64,000 nucleotides of DNA from assembly GCA_024663395.1 (NCBI GenBank), contig JANFAH010000002.1:4154001-4218000 (forward strand), given 5' to 3'. Both the position numbers and the translations under genes were made by a program. Below the pieces are notes generated by a model. The model saw only the letters and a program-made list of their open reading frames with translations. It made no database searches and was not told the origin of the DNA. Below, piece by piece: positions 11,127 to 24,234 of the stretch. Numbering within the stretch: the stretch's first letter is position 1; every line of letters begins with the position of its first letter. Source of the DNA: Pisolithus tinctorius (lineage: Eukaryota; Basidiomycota; Agaricomycetes; Boletales; Pisolithaceae).

Positions 11127-12440
11127 CTATGACGTAGGCAAGCTTCTCTCAGCATCGCCAAGTCTCCCTGACCCGGCGGTGGTCACCGCCTTGTGTATTG
11201 CCTTACACCTCGGTTTGTTGTTGAGGTGTCTTTTCAGAGCATCCGGGCGAGTGAAACCATACTCGCAACCCGAACAGAAGAACTGTGGTGGACGGTGGCG
11301 GAGAGACTGCTGGTGCCTCACGAGATCACCTGCCGAAGAACACACATGCTTGCAACCGTCAAGTAGGCATGGAAAAGTTTGTTTCGTGCGTGACGAGAGC
11401 TGTGTCCGTTGAACTGTCTGCTCACAGACCAAAACACTCTCTCGAGGAGCAGGATCTTGACCGCTGGGCAGTGCACTAGACGGGGAACTGGGTACAGGGC
11501 TATGCATGCTTTGGGTGGACACCACCCGCGGGGTATCCATAACGGACTGGTCGATGGCAGTGATGCTTATGCGCGCAGTATCCTCGATCATTTCTGCCTT
11601 CCTTGACGCAGGTTGGGTGGCAGACAATTTCTCTGTTGCCGCTTGATACAGGGAATTCCCTGTCGTAAGGTCCCTAGCAGACGGGAACGCCGAAGCGGGT
11701 GACATCGCAGAAGAGGCGCCACCGGGAGAGATGGAGCAAGAGAGCTGTGTTTTGGGAAGAATCCATTTTGAGGAATTTTCCAAAGCATGAGGGCGAGCCC
11801 CTGGGTTGTGGAGGCTGTTCCATTCAGGTTGGTCGACACTCTTCGCATCTGCTTGCGTACATGTGATGCTGAGCGCGTCGCGCGGCTCAGAAGCAAATAC
11901 GGAGTTGCAGTCAAGGGGCAACCGATGCAGACCAGGAGGACCGGGAGGTGTGATGTTGGTACTCGCTACGTCAAAGGTGTCGTCACTTGCAAATTCGAAG
12001 TCCATTTCGTCATCTACATCTGGAACGTGATCATCCAGTCTCCCAAGATGCTCTTCGTCAGGTGGATAAACTGCAGTTGTATTCCCGTATTCGTTAACTG
12101 TCGAGAGTGGGCCGATGGCGTGCGGGAGCGAGCAGATTTCGGCGAGTGTGACTGAAACTGCGCCCCGTCTGTCTTCGTAGGAAGAACGGCGTGGACGCCA
12201 ACTAGGGCATTCCCAACCAAGACCCCGGTAATCTCGCGAGTTTCCACAGAGCGCGACCATTTGGCGCCGACGTTCGCGACCAACATTGGGAAGGCATTTG
12301 CACTGATTAATAGGATTATTTCCATTAATCATTCTGGGCTTCGATTGGAAGCGTGCGTCATGGGCATTGGCCACGGTATCATAGAGCTGTTTGGATAAAA
12401 GGTGAAAAAAGTTTTTATAGACCAAAGGATTGACATACAC
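11127..12440 (-). CDS. C2H2 zinc-finger protein, 5' end uncertain
   Basis: A continuous reading frame of 437 codons ends in two zinc fingers: C-X4-C-X12-H type in FPCLLDGCKHVCSSAGDLV, then a finger starting FFCSGCEYGFTRPDALKRH whose last ligand may be cysteine. The middle is long, Ser/Pro-rich and probably disordered. The N-terminal part (FFHLLSKQLYDTVANAH, then CKCLPNVGRERRR) recalls a conserved leader of basidiomycete C2H2 factors, so it is probably a nuclear transcription factor. The frame has no good ATG at its 5' end. Another frame just upstream (to about 12639, containing NMNVPLPPVEYTF) looks coding and should be part of the same gene, but I found no GT-AG junction that joins the two. 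A short intron, a sequencing frameshift or a real disruption remain possible. Confidence 0.65.
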   Translation of the reverse strand: MYVNPLVYKNFFHLLSKQLYDTVANAHDARFQSKPRMINGNNPINQCKCLPNVGRERRRQMVALCGNSRDYRGLGWECPSWRPRRSSYEDRRGAVSVTLAEICSLPHAIGPLSTVNEYGNTTAVYPPDEEHLGRLDDHVPDVDDEMDFEFASDDTFDVASTNITPPGPPGLHRLPLDCNSVFASEPRDALSITCTQADAKSVDQPEWNSLHNPGARPHALENSSKWILPKTQLSCSISPGGASSAMSPASAFPSARDLTTGNSLYQAATEKLSATQPASRKAEMIEDTARISITAIDQSVMDTPRVVSTQSMHSPVPSSPSSALPSGQDPAPRESVLVCEQTVQRTQLSSRTKQTFPCLLDGCKHVCSSAGDLVRHQQSLRHRPPQFFCSGCEYGFTRPDALKRHLNNKPRCKAIHKAVTTAGSGRLGDAERSLPTS

Positions 12441-12640
12441 TTCTAGGGTGTCGCGCGGGGACCAGTCTGTGAGTCACAGCAACATCGAGGTGCTTATCGA
12501 GAGGTCTATCATAGCCAACGCTTCCATGCAGTGCAGTCGCAGGGAAAGTGTATTCCACAGGCGGGAGAGGGACGTTCATGTTGTGAAAGAGGAATGTCAC
12601 TCGAGCCTCTGGATCTCTCCTATCTATTAATGTGTTCACA

Positions 12641-15618
12641 ACAATGAAACGCTGACAAAGGAGTGTCCACAGTCAGCGATGCGTAGTACGTCGCTTGAAC
12701 AAAGGCAGATATTAATCCTCGATGCTTGAAAGGCAACGGTCCACCGACTTGTGATCTACCGAGGAACGTTTTCTGGAAACCAGGGGTTGCCTGCTAGGGG
12801 AGTGGAACGAGCACACACAGAAGAGGCAGCCGCCGCTTTGGGAGGTGTCATGATCGACAGAAGCAACTCCGACATAGGCAACCTCCAGAGGATTTACTTA
12901 CTTGTCTGTGCTACCCGATTCCCCAGGCAACTTCAGACCCTGAACGAAGCTGAATTACTCCAATGGGTCGCTGGCTGCAAAATACTGTCAGTTGTGCTGG
13001 GTTTATCCAGCGGTGATCGAGCGGTATGTCCACGAGGATTCAAAGGAAGTAAGTAGTCACTTTTCCATCACCGCAAAGCCATTGCACGACGGGTCCTAAC
13101 GACCACAAACGTGCCCGCTTCATGTTTTACTGGGGTCATTATCGGACCTGTTGGTGGCTGCGGAGAGGTAATAAGTAGTTTTGACAGATCCACGATGTCG
13201 CTCGAGCGCCCACGCTCAGAAGCCAGCGCATTCCATGGATACGTATTCAATTGCAGGGTCCGCAGGTGATGGAATGTCATATTATCGTGTCTTGCAAGGG
13301 ACTTATTACAGGAACCTGTGTGACGGTGTTTCGTAATTGGCCGAGGACGGGAGTTGAGATGGATTTCCAGGCCCATAATCCATGAAAGGTAGCCCATTTC
13401 CCGCTGTTGTCGTTAGCGCGCGCGCAGAAGGCATTTGACCTCCTCCCACTTGCGGCAGGGGACACCGCGTGCCATTATTAATCTCATGTTCAGCATGATG
13501 TGCCAGGCAACCAACTTTTGGAGCATAGTTCTGACTGGAATTGCTGTCGTATTGCGACTTCAGCAGCCTCGATCTTTCGTCCTTCGGAGTGTCACCCCGT
13601 GCCATAAGGCTTGACAATGGTTATCCGTGGGGAAACCCATGTTTCCTGACCGGACCGTGAGTACACGACCCTTTGATCAGATCACTCGTTCCTTGCTACA
13701 GTACGTCAACGCAAAAGCAAAATCACATCTCAGGGTTTGTGAAACTGGTGGTTGACTTTGCACGTGTCTTGGGATGTCTGGTCTAATTCTTGATGTATGA
13801 TGGGCCATGAGATCCTAAGTAAGCACGTGTATGTGCGTTTTGATGTGAGGTGCCAGGCACACTGCGGTTATGTCTCCCTTTTCTTATCTTGTCCAGTTGG
13901 TTGTTGGGCGCCCCTCACGCGTTAGGACTAGCAGACGTTAGATGATTGGTCGAGGGATCATCGATTAAGTTGGACTCTGCAGAAGGTGTGACGGGAACCG
14001 CGGTCCGGATATAGTGCCCGTGGACGCTACAACTGTATCGGCGTGATCCAAACACCCACAACATAAAGTAGTCAACCGGGGCCGCTGCGTCTCGAGTCGT
14101 TGGGTTGCAGGTTGAGTTGGAGCCTGGGTACTAATAGGAGTATTATGGTGTCCTTGATCCGAGGCGAAATCACATGCTGGTCACCTAGTCATTTTGGGGA
14201 GGTGAGTCAGGACATACATGACAGATAATCCTAATGCTCCTAGGCTACATAAATAGCAGTCTACTACGCAATCTGATCACAAACAAGTCTTCAGGCTGAC
14301 CGATGAGTCCGTCCCTTGGGAGATTATGCTTAGCAATCTCGCAAAATCTGGGACTTCAGCTGCATCTGTTGATAATGTACGCCGGTGTTGCAAATCAGGC
14401 AACGGAGTCGTTTGGAGCTGGTCTACGTCAGCGATTACGCATGGTCTGTCACAATTAGTGGGTCAGCAATTGGCCAACCATCGTCCGACCCCCTCACAAA
14501 AGAGAAACCGAAATAGTGAATGATTGACCAAGGGTGATTTCGGCAAGAATGCCACGTAAGCTGAAGACGTAGATGGGCCCCTTCATTTCCGACAGGCTGA
14601 TACGGCGAAATAGCCAATGGGATCGGATGAAAAGATATGGCTCCGTGATCGCCCTGTTGTCATCCCAAGGATCTCAAGTATTTCCAGTAAGAGGGGGGTC
14701 TCACTGTAAAGGGATCGCACACCATGGGAAGGTATCAAGATGGGTGAGACTCCCGAGTTCGGGTCGGTTATTAAAAAGAACTCCGGGGTAGTGATGACTT
14801 CTGAAATTCAGTACGTCAACGAGGAATGGAGCACATGGTGCACCCCGCGCGTGGCGAATGCACAGGATCGAGCGTCGCTTGACCTGTGCAAGGGGTGAAG
14901 GGATCAGCGTCGAGCGGGGGGCTAGCTGAGAGCGGCTACAATACGATTGGTCAGCCATCACCTCGACCACTGACACGATCAATTGGAATCACGCCCAAGA
15001 TCGAAGTGTTCAAGAAAAAAAAGCAATGCACGGGTGAAGACGGGTGCTATTGACGTTGCAACTGTGGACCATGCTCGAATTTACTGCCGTTCAACGTGCT
15101 GCTATTACTATCCGAAGGTACTCGATAGCACGAGAGGGGATCAATTCGCGGCGACTGAAACGCTTTGGGATTTCTAATCCAGAAAACCGGTACGGCAAGA
15201 CTCGATGGCCGACGAAGACGAGGGCATCACCCCATCGCACGGCAACTCAGAAGGACCGACAACGATTGAAAAAGAGGGCGCGAATGTCTCGAATATGTAC
15301 ATAGATGTCTGAGAACCCATGGGACGAGTGACCACTCGGGCTCCGTGGCGGAGGTTGAAAACGCAAGGCACGCTTACAAGTACTTGGGTGATGGGTCATG
15401 ATTATTTCACACAAAGCCATTAACAGCGTCTGTTCCATTCTTCCCCTTCCTTCCATCCCTAGGCTCCACTTTCCCCCTCATCGTCTTCCTAGCTATCGAT
15501 ATATCCAGCATCCAGCATCCAACATCCTCGTCGTTACCTGCCATTCCCTTCTGTCCAGGTCTTTATCAATCCATATTATCTGCTCCCATCGTTCGCTCAA
15601 CGTCTACCAGCTCTAACG
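12641..15618. other. Long intergenic region upstream of Crz1-like gene
   Basis: This region is about 3 kb and has no confident gene. The last 250 bp before 15619 are pyrimidine-rich (ccttccttccatcc and similar runs), typical of a fungal promoter and leader. A weak minus-strand coding candidate at 13068-13617 is listed separately. Confidence 0.4.
13068..13617 (-). CDS. Doubtful hypothetical protein
   Basis: Two overlapping minus-strand frames (13306-13617 and 13068-13397) could be exons of one small gene. The first begins, after a non-ATG codon, near MARGDTPKDERSRLL. The second ends VVVRTRRAMALR before a stop. I could not find a clean intron joining them, and nothing is recognisable. It may equally be non-coding. 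Confidence 0.2.
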
Positions 15619-17959
15619 ATGGCGCTACTCCAGCAAGACCAATACCCCACCGAGTTCGATTACCAGTCCACGAGCCCGTCCACGAAGCCTCACAATATCG
15701 GCACGACCTCTGCCTTCGACACTTACGAATTCAACGGATTTAAGTCTCCTCCATTCCCCCACACGTCGTCTTACAACGGCTCTTATCAAAATTCGCCGTA
15801 CTCTGGTCATTCAGAGCTAAGCTTTGACCCAGACGGTCCGGAAAACGTCGGTTTCGGCGAGGAGCTCAACGGGCTCATGGCCGCCCGCGAAGAATATGAC
15901 CCGTCGGAATATGATCCGCCCAATTCGTCTGCGTTGCTCATGTTCGACGGCGAGTTTCTTGATCCCAATGGGGCTCCGGTGTCTGTTTCTGTCACACCAG
16001 CACCACTCAATCAGCATTCTCCCCTTTCATTCGACCACAGTTCCCCGTCTAGCAATGGCGACGGAGCCCCGCGTAGCCGAACGTCGTCAGTATCATCGAA
16101 CCACAAACCTCAAATACACGCTGGTTCTTCTCCGCGGCTGGACATGGCTCACTCATTCGAAAAGCTTCACTTTGAATCGCCTCACTGGCAGGCGAATCAT
16201 CTCCCAGTAGACCGAGCCACTTCACCGCCGAAGAAGCCCCAATCTCCTCCCCAGCTTCTGATTCCAGACAGCAGTCCGTCCATGTTTTCTCAGGAACCCC
16301 CGCTTATCAATGCCCCAGAGGGTGATGGTGGGTTCATGACGAGTGGGCCGCAGCTTCACATCGTGCCTGCGACCCCCGTCAGTGGGGGTGGAGCTGCCTC
16401 GCAATCTGTTCCTTTTCAGTCGACCTTAGAAACCCTTCATCAAGGCAAGTAATCTCCTTGATATAATCATTTCTAGTTATGGAAACACATACTTACCGTT
16501 TTTGGCGCATTGCGTCGTCCTATGTCCGCTCAGGTTCGACTCAAACCGGCTCACAGCCGTTGGGGTCGACCGCCCAGTGGGATCAGCAACACACCGAGGT
16601 CTCCCAACAACTCGGGGCGTCGCAGTTCCGTGACCAAAGTGTACAGCTCTTCCCTCACAGCCACCCAACACAGGGGCTGTCCACTCTTACTCCTCCAATC
16701 CATTCAGACGCTACAAATACCTCATACCTGTTTCCAAATTTCCCCCCGCGAACGCGCAGCAAGTCCGATACTTCATCCCTTCCACGTCCTCAGTTGTGGC
16801 CCAATTCCCTCATGACTGAACAGCTTAGCAGTCTGCAAGGATCCGCCCTCGACGATTCCACCACCGTCAACCTCAATCAGGTCCTCCCTCAACATCAACA
16901 CGCTCATCAGCATCCGTCCAGTGCTGGTACTAACCAGACATCGTTTAATCTTGGCTCCGCCCAACTCCCGCAGTTTAATTTCAACCCCACTAATCCGTCG
17001 ACGAACATGTCCAACTATCTCACCCCTGAAGCCGTCGCCGTCGCCGCCAACCTTCGCCGGTCAAAGTCTGACGGTGGCGCACGTCCGGGACATAATCGAC
17101 TCTCTCGCTCGGAGGATATGTCGTCATCACTTATGTTCCCACCAACCTCACAACACGCCTCTGAATTGATCAATCGTCAGTTCCTATACCCACAGGAGGC
17201 TTTGCCCCCCATCCGCGGACATAACCGTAGGGCCTCATCTGGCTCGCGAGGCGGCGACGGAAGCTGGAGCGGGCTGTCGTCGAATCGTCAGAGCCCATAC
17301 CCAAGCCCATCTGCAAGTCCACGCGTTCGCTATGACGATCTTCCCAACGTGCCTCTTGCAGGCCGTCCAACTTCTTTGCTTCGTGCAGAGCCGGCGCAGC
17401 AGCCAATCAACAACGGTTCGATTCAAGTTACCAAACAGACTGTGACAAGCGAACGCACAGCTGGTGCTAGCCACCGTCGAAGGAAGCAAGAAGCAAACTT
17501 CATGTGCCCTGTGCCGGGCTGTGGCAGCACCTTCACGAGAAGCTTCAACCTAAAAGGTGCGTCGGCTACAGGACCACGTTACACCTTATGCTAACCTCGA
17601 TTTTAGGTCATATGAGATCGCATAACGAAGAACGTCCGTTCCAATGCAAGTGGCCTGGATGCGGCAAGGGTTTTGCGAGACAGCATGATTGCAAGCGTCA
17701 CGAACAACTACACTTCAACTATCGTCCATTCACTTGTGAGGGCTGTCATAAGACCTTTGCTCGCATGGACGCGTTGAACAGGCACTGTAAGTTCCACCAC
17801 GTTGTTAACGAGTCCTTCGACTAACTATCATTGCCATTAGTGCGATCAGAGGGTGGTGCCGAATGTCAACGTGTTCTGGACGCAGCCAAAGATTCTGAAA
17901 GGGTACCGATGCCCAAGACGGAGGAGGCGGGGTGGTCGACCACGAGTGTGATGGTATGA
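15619..17959 (+). CDS. C2H2 transcription factor, Crz1-like
   Basis: Four exons: 15619-16444, 16534-17556, 17607-17786, 17841-17959. They total 2148 nt and encode 715 residues. About 590 residues of Ser/Pro/Asn/Gln-rich disordered sequence precede three consecutive zinc fingers (about residues 595-685): FMCPVPGCGSTFTRSFNLKG, FQCKWPGCGKGFARQHDCKR and FTCEGCHKTFARMDALNR. After them comes LRSEGGAECQR, a tail typical of the basidiomycete Crz1-type group. Crz1 is the calcineurin-activated factor of calcium and cell-wall stress responses. A segment PQLHIV resembles a PxIxIT calcineurin docking site, but this is weak. The first intron has a GC donor (gcaagt), the only phase-compatible choice I found. 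The 5' leader is pyrimidine-rich. Confidence 0.82.
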
Positions 17960-20900
17960 TCTGCCTTCGTCGTTCTTCGTTTGTTCCGCAGGTCGACGTT
18001 CACTTAACTATTCCCTATTCCCACTTCGTCTTCTCATCTACCATACACTGGGACGCTCTGCGGGTTCTCGTCGTCTTTTGTGTCTGCTTAATCTCGTCCC
18101 ATTGCTCGCTAGCTGCTCATCATTATACTGATATTGATCTCACTGTCCGCCATCCCCCCCCAATCCCTTGTACATACAACCATTGTAGTGTTGCGCTACT
18201 TCGTCGGAAACCACCCGACGTTTTTATTGATGCTTCCGTACGTCTATTCATCATCACCATTCCTGTAGCGTAGTACATCGTAGATATTGGTGGGTGTCGG
18301 TCATGCCTGTTATTTATGATTACGAGGAATAAAACGTTAACGTATTTCGTTTCGTCGGCTTGTCATTTAGTGAGTAACGCGAGCTAGCAGTTGCGGAGGC
18401 TCTCCTCGCCGGTGAGGAGGCAGTGCGAAACGCTCAACGGACCCTTGCCACATCCGGCGGAAGGGAAACTATCCTTTGTTCGCACAGCCTCAGTGGGATG
18501 AATGCCAAGATCGAGACGGAGGACCGCTCGTCTTGATCAAAACAATCTTTTGGCAATCGGCTGTGCACTTATCATGGATGGTTGAGGCGTGTTGGCCAGA
18601 ATTCCAAACAAAAAGAAATCCAAAACCCTTAGCCTCGACCTCCCTAAACATCAGCATTGAAGGGAGATTATGATCAGCACCGCCTTGGGAGCTCCTAGCG
18701 ATGTGATACACGGATACTGTGCAAGATCACGAGATGGCAAGATCTTGCCTTTCATTATCACTGCCTCGGATGATGTGGAGGCATAATAGTTAGATCGATC
18801 ATTTCAAAACACGGGTCTGACAAGTACATACTTACGCAAATTAGTTTTTGCGTCGAGAAGAGTAAAACTATTATTGGTGGGCTCATCGCCTCTCAAGCTG
18901 TGGACCGTACGGAGGTGAATCTAACAGGCCGGATGCATTTCACGCATGCTCATGGGTCCCCGATCGGGGAACGGGCAGACTTGGTACTGTTTCCCCGACA
19001 TTGCAACCGAAGTTCACCATCCCGATCAGCAGCCCGTCGTCGGGTACATTGTGCGACTGTAAGACGTGAGTTGATGCAAGTCCACTGTGACTGTCGCTGG
19101 TGGCTCGCGCATGACACTTCGGCGCATCCCGTCCCTCATACATGCCGGCAACTTCCCGAGCGGTGAAACGGCATAGAACAAAAAAAGATTCATTCCATGC
19201 TTGCGGCGCTCCGGATGCCACATAGATGGAACTGACGGTCATCAAAACTGCGCAAAGGAGGCCACACAAAGCAGTTCATCTGGCTCAGATCGCGAGGCAC
19301 CTTTAGCCTGAGAGGGTCTGAGCCGCCGCATCAAACACTTTCGCGATCATATCGGAAGGCGGTGCATTAGTAACTGTGTGGGTTGTGCGATGACGAGATG
19401 TCAATATACAATTCCAGTCTACAGTAGGTACTCTTTGGAGAGTCACGTCAGCGACGTCTTGTATAAGGGGCATGCGGTCAGACTGCGGATAAGATGCGGC
19501 GTAACCTGTCTTTTGCGGCTGAGGGGCATGTGAAAGCGAGAGCGAGTGAAACGAAATCCAATAGGGGGGTATCATGATTCAGAATGGCACGGTTAGCCGT
19601 TTTAGCGCATTATCACCTCTGCTACAAGGCACTTCCCTGCCACTGTCAGAACAACGTCAGAATAAGGAGACCTAGCGTCTATGGGGGAATGGAGCGAGTG
19701 TCACAGGCGTAATTTCGAAACCGACTCCCGCGAAAGTGAACGGCCCATGGCAGTTGTGGGGCGCGGTTGAGGATATGCTTACCGGCAATTGTCGTGTATA
19801 GCTGCAATGCCTCAGAACTGGAGTGGATGTTAGTTCTGGAGATGAGCGCTACGTACCCATTACGATCGACAAGTGCTGGTTCCTGACGTAGAAGGACACG
19901 GAAGGAAATTGATCCTTCGATCCAAGTGAGTTGCGGTGCGCTCCCGATAGAAGAAGGGCATCCTCGGCGTCGGTGTAAGAGCTAAGATAGGCTAACGCCG
20001 CGTCATCGGCCCCGACTTCGAGAGGAAATTATGTATGTATTTGACAGTCTTGGGAATGACTGGCACTAGAATACGTCAAGATGTGTACAGGAGCGACCAT
20101 AACCTATGATGTCTGGTCTTTAAAAGCATTGGAATACCAAAATCCAATCATGGCAGCCCACCTGGTATACTTCGGTGCTCCGTGTTATCCTCGCGTACCG
20201 CGGCTACTTCTCAGAGTGACCTTGGAATACGCTTGGCAAGAACTGACCAGGTTTTAACAGGCGGCATCTCGCTTGGGCCCGGGTGCAAGAGGGTCGGTTG
20301 AAACAGCCACACCGCTCAACTTGCGCAAGGTAAAGGAGATTAATGGGCGGGGCGACCGTTAAGGGCTATAATCGACACCCAACGCGTTAAATTAGGGGGT
20401 CCCTGGATAGGCAAGTACTGATCGGTGGGACAGTATTGCAATATGTGCTCGAGAGTGTAAGGGGAGCTCACCATTCTCAGCCATCTTTCATTGCATCCAC
20501 CTTGCTGGATCGTGGGAGGTGAGGCTGAAAATATACTTACTGAGTGTGGAGTTGTAGCTTAAGCCTAGGTAGACCTGTCGCGCAGATGTTTTCAGGAGCC
20601 GTTGGGCGTACGCACGACACACATGGATGCAAGCTAGACGAGTTCTGTAATGAAGGTGCTGTCGTGCTTCGCGAACAGGTTACGGTATTAGAGGACCAGT
20701 CTGTTGTGCATTGGTGCAAGTCAGAGTTGAGATTTTTACATAGTAGTAGGGAGGAAGCTAAAGTCTCCGAATCGGAGTGTCACGGACGTTGTGCTTCCGA
20801 GTCCACACCGGCTTGTGCTCTTCATTCAACAACCTACATAGTGGCGCAACGGTGTGATCAATATCACTTATCTAGCCGCTTGCAACGTGTGTGCGTGGAT

Positions 20901-21047
20901 ATTCTAACGTTCCATCCTTAGCCCAGGTATTCTTGCAGGCCCATCGGAAGTCCGTGCTTGATCCGTTTCTGACAGTGCATGTCGAAGGGGGGCTTAACCA
21001 TCTTTGCCAAGGCACACTCCGGCTGACGTTGAGATCCCATCCACGCC
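17960..21047. other. Intergenic region, no gene recognised
   Basis: This 3.1 kb stretch between two plus-strand genes has only short overlapping frames. The first few hundred bases are T/C-rich and probably the 3' UTR of the Crz1-like gene. A minus-strand frame at 18940-19269 has a hydrophobic start but no ATG there and no recognisable content. Confidence 0.35.
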
Positions 21048-23576
21048 ATGTCCTACTCAGCCCTGCAGAACGGCAGCAGGAATATGCCAGCCTTCCCAAA
21101 CTCGGGTCACTTTCCAACTTACCCCGTAACCCATCCCATCGCTCCCAGCACACTCCCCCAAGTCTCTAGCCAGCCAGCCAAGCCAATCCCTTCGTTACCA
21201 GTCACTAGTTCGTTTAAGGCTCCCGCGCACAAGCATGCCCATCATCTGCACTCTATTCCTCCTCGGGAGAAATCGACTAGAACCCTTATCATAGACCACA
21301 TGCTATGGGTTCATGCTCGCACCCGGTTCGCTCAAGCTCGCGCAGAGTTGGGCATGACGGATCGCACTGGTGGTCCCTCTTCTCTTAATTATGCTTATCG
21401 AGAACGTCCGGAACAATACGAGGAGGATGAAGAGGTTGTTAGCGATGGAGAAGAGGCTAGCATGTTGGAGGCGAGGGAAGGTGGTGCCCGTCTCAATGAT
21501 GAGGAAGAGAGGAAACAAAGACAAGATCTGGACCTTGCTGCAAGGCTCAGATTACGTGCCGTAGGTCTTGAAAAGGTAGTGACATCAATGTTGGAGCAAC
21601 CTCCACCAGTACATTACCCCGTGTTGGACGATGACCCCGTGACCCCAACCAACTCACCGAAGCGGGGTAGCAAGAGTCATCCCCATACATTGCCCAATGG
21701 TGTCCGTCTCCGCTTGTCTCTTGGCACTGTGGTCAACGACCTGTTCTCTCGTCAGCCCCCAACGTCTCCTTATCGACACCATCACCACCCTCCGCCTATC
21801 ATTGTTTCGACGGATTCTGACCAGGGCTCTTCTGAACCTCTCAGTCCCAGTACTTCCCCTGCTCCTCGTAATGTCTCACCTAATCCTTCCACCAGTGCCA
21901 GTGCCATTTCATCGTCTTGCTCTGGCAACCCCCCGGGAACGTTGCCGCCCTCTCTGATGCTCTTGTCATCGATATCACTTCCAGCCTCAAAGCGTCCGTA
22001 CTCCCAGATCCCGACCTCGCAGCCTCTTTTGACCATGCCCCTTCACCAAAATGTCGTAAGTCGGTTTGCTAGACTTTCCTTCATGTCATTCAAGCCAAGG
22101 ATTTTAGACCAGTTTGACCAACCGAGCTAGGAATATGTATATGGGTGGTACAGACCACTCAACAACAAATTCTTCACCAGGGTTGCGCTGCTCGAGGCAT
22201 CTTCATACAGGTTGTGAGATTTGTGTCGTGGCCAAGCAGCCCTCTAAACCTCCCGGAGGTATCGGGAGAAGCCGGGCAATATCCACGGCCGGTGGTTCTA
22301 CCACCATTGGGAGTAAATCAGCTTCCCATACGGCCCATACAACTTTCGGAAAGAGTATGTGGGGAAGCAACGGAGGAGGAGTAACAGGGTGGCAAGACGG
22401 GAGTGGAATAGGTACAGGGCTTGCCCAGCCTGGCATACACGGCAGCGTTTTGCGCCGAAAGTCGAAGTGGTCTATCGCCGAAGGTGACAATGATCATGCG
22501 GGGAATACTAGTTCATCCGCGGGTAACCCACGGTTATGGGAGCTCATCCCTCGATTCCTCCGACTGTCAGCCTTGGTTTCCGTGGAGCTCGGTCGCGAGC
22601 TCGGAGAGGAAGCCTACAGCGTTCCAGAAAGCGAACATAGTCAGGGAAGGACCGCTGACGAAACCTCCATGCCAACGCCAACCTCTCCGTCTCCGTCGCC
22701 TTCCAGACGACCCCGTTCCGAGGCAGAGGCTCCCCCATTACATCCATCCCGGGAATGGTACATGCTCCTAGCTGGACTTCTCACCAGAGCTGCCTTGGAG
22801 GGATACCTCACAGCTGGTTGGCGGGGCGCCGACGCAACAGAGTGTTTACTCTCAGTCGGTCGCAGCATCAACGACAGTGTGGATATAAATGAAGAGGAAG
22901 ATCTTGGAGATGCCACGTTTGAGTGGTTTGACCCGGATGATTTGCCTGGTTTGAAGGAGGCTACGCGGGTTCTTTTCCCTTCTCTGCGTGGTGGTGTCTC
23001 GAACAGCATGGCGCATAGGCGCGACACCGTGGAGGCCGCATTCCACATGGAAATGGAGGCTCGCGTTCGACGAGTGAGTCAGGTCTGACCACGTCACCAG
23101 TTAGATCGTGCTTAGCTGATCTGCCAGTTCTTTGATATTCCTCAACAAACGCGAGATCTAGTGACACACATGGAGGACCTGGCATGGCATTACCCTGCAG
23201 AGCCTGTCGAGCGAGCTGCCTTGCGATTTTGTGAGGCCGTCGCCAAGTGGCGGGGAAAGCCCGAACTGGAGAGTGTACGTGGCTTGCATCTCCTTCTGCT
23301 GAAATTCTTACAATGCTCTAGTACAAAAAGAAACCCAAAGAACAAGCTTTTCAAGGAGCCATGAACATGACCATGGAGTCATTCGTTCATTCCAACCCCA
23401 CTAGCCCTACCGTGTCGGGCTTCGCCACTCAACATGGCGTCTCCCAATCACCTCGCCGGCCGCCTATTGAAAAGTACTTTATCGTACCCGTACCGCAAAC
23501 CGTTGCTAGCGGTCGGAACAAGAGGCAACGGTCCTCCTTCGACGATCTGGAGCGGTCTGTTAAGAGAGTGCACTGA
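21048..23576 (+). CDS. Conserved basidiomycete protein of unknown function
   Basis: Four exons: 21048-22055, 22108-23073, 23128-23274, 23322-23576. They sum to 2376 nt, 791 residues. I recall close relatives in many mushroom genomes, always annotated as uncharacterised. Conserved-looking blocks are a helical segment around WVHARTRFAQARAELGM (about residue 90), LRLRAVGLEKVVTSML followed by a Pro-rich stretch, a short Cys/His block CSRHLHTGCEICV (about residue 355), WYMLLAGLLTRAALEGYLTA (about residue 560) and HMEDLAWHYPAEPVERAALR (about residue 670). The segments between them are low-complexity Ser/Pro. The C-terminus is basic (GRNKRQR...SVKRVH), possibly a nuclear localisation signal. No enzymatic motif is visible. 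The Cys/His block could bind a metal. Confidence 0.82.
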
Positions 23577-24234
23577 GACTGAGACTCTTGGCATGACACG
23601 GGTCCTGTGGCGTTTTCATTCTGCATCGGTTCTCTGGATTCACTCTTTACTGTACAGTATCGTTATCTTTTTCATTTATCTTATTCGCCGTCGCCAAGTT
23701 TCGACCAGTTGTATGTTGTATGAAATCATCGAAATGTGTTTCCCGTCATCTCCAGTGTGTTCCGTTCTTGGATGAACCTCCTGGCCACCGCTAATCAGAG
23801 ACCGGTTAAAAGCTCAAATCCGAGACACGGCGTAACTTGTAGACTAAGCGCCAGCACTTTTGCTGATTCTGGCAAGGAGTGTGGCCGAGTAATATCAATC
23901 TTCCGTACACGTTCCCATCCTGAATAAGCAAGTCTCTGTTTTTCTCCTTCCTCCGATACTTAAATACTTGCGCTAGTTTCAGGGCGGAAGTGAGACTCTG
24001 AGACCACCTTACCCGTACTTCCACATCTTTACGGTTTACCACCGCTGTAATAACAATGGGTCACCTGACGTTGAATGTATGAGCATGCACGTAACAACTG
24101 AGACCATGTCTGAGAGGTACGTTTTCGCGACTCGTCTTCCATCACCCAAAAGACGCCATCAAAAGACGTGGTACGGTATTTAAGATGGATGGCATCCCAT
24201 AGCAAGTTCAGGAAGCTATCCACACACTCGTGCC
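23577..24234. other. Spacer with 3' UTR and P450 promoter
   Basis: This 658 bp stretch follows the conserved basidiomycete gene. A T-rich portion near 23640-23700 fits a 3' UTR. I see no gene. Confidence 0.4.

Noticed and set aside
12751..13056. Plus-strand 101-codon frame
   Set aside because: It has no credible start, no recognisable content and no supporting splice sites.
18940..19269. Possible secreted small protein on the minus strand
   Set aside because: The hydrophobic start depends on a TTG codon. From the first ATG the signal-like character is weak, and no intron or homology supports it.
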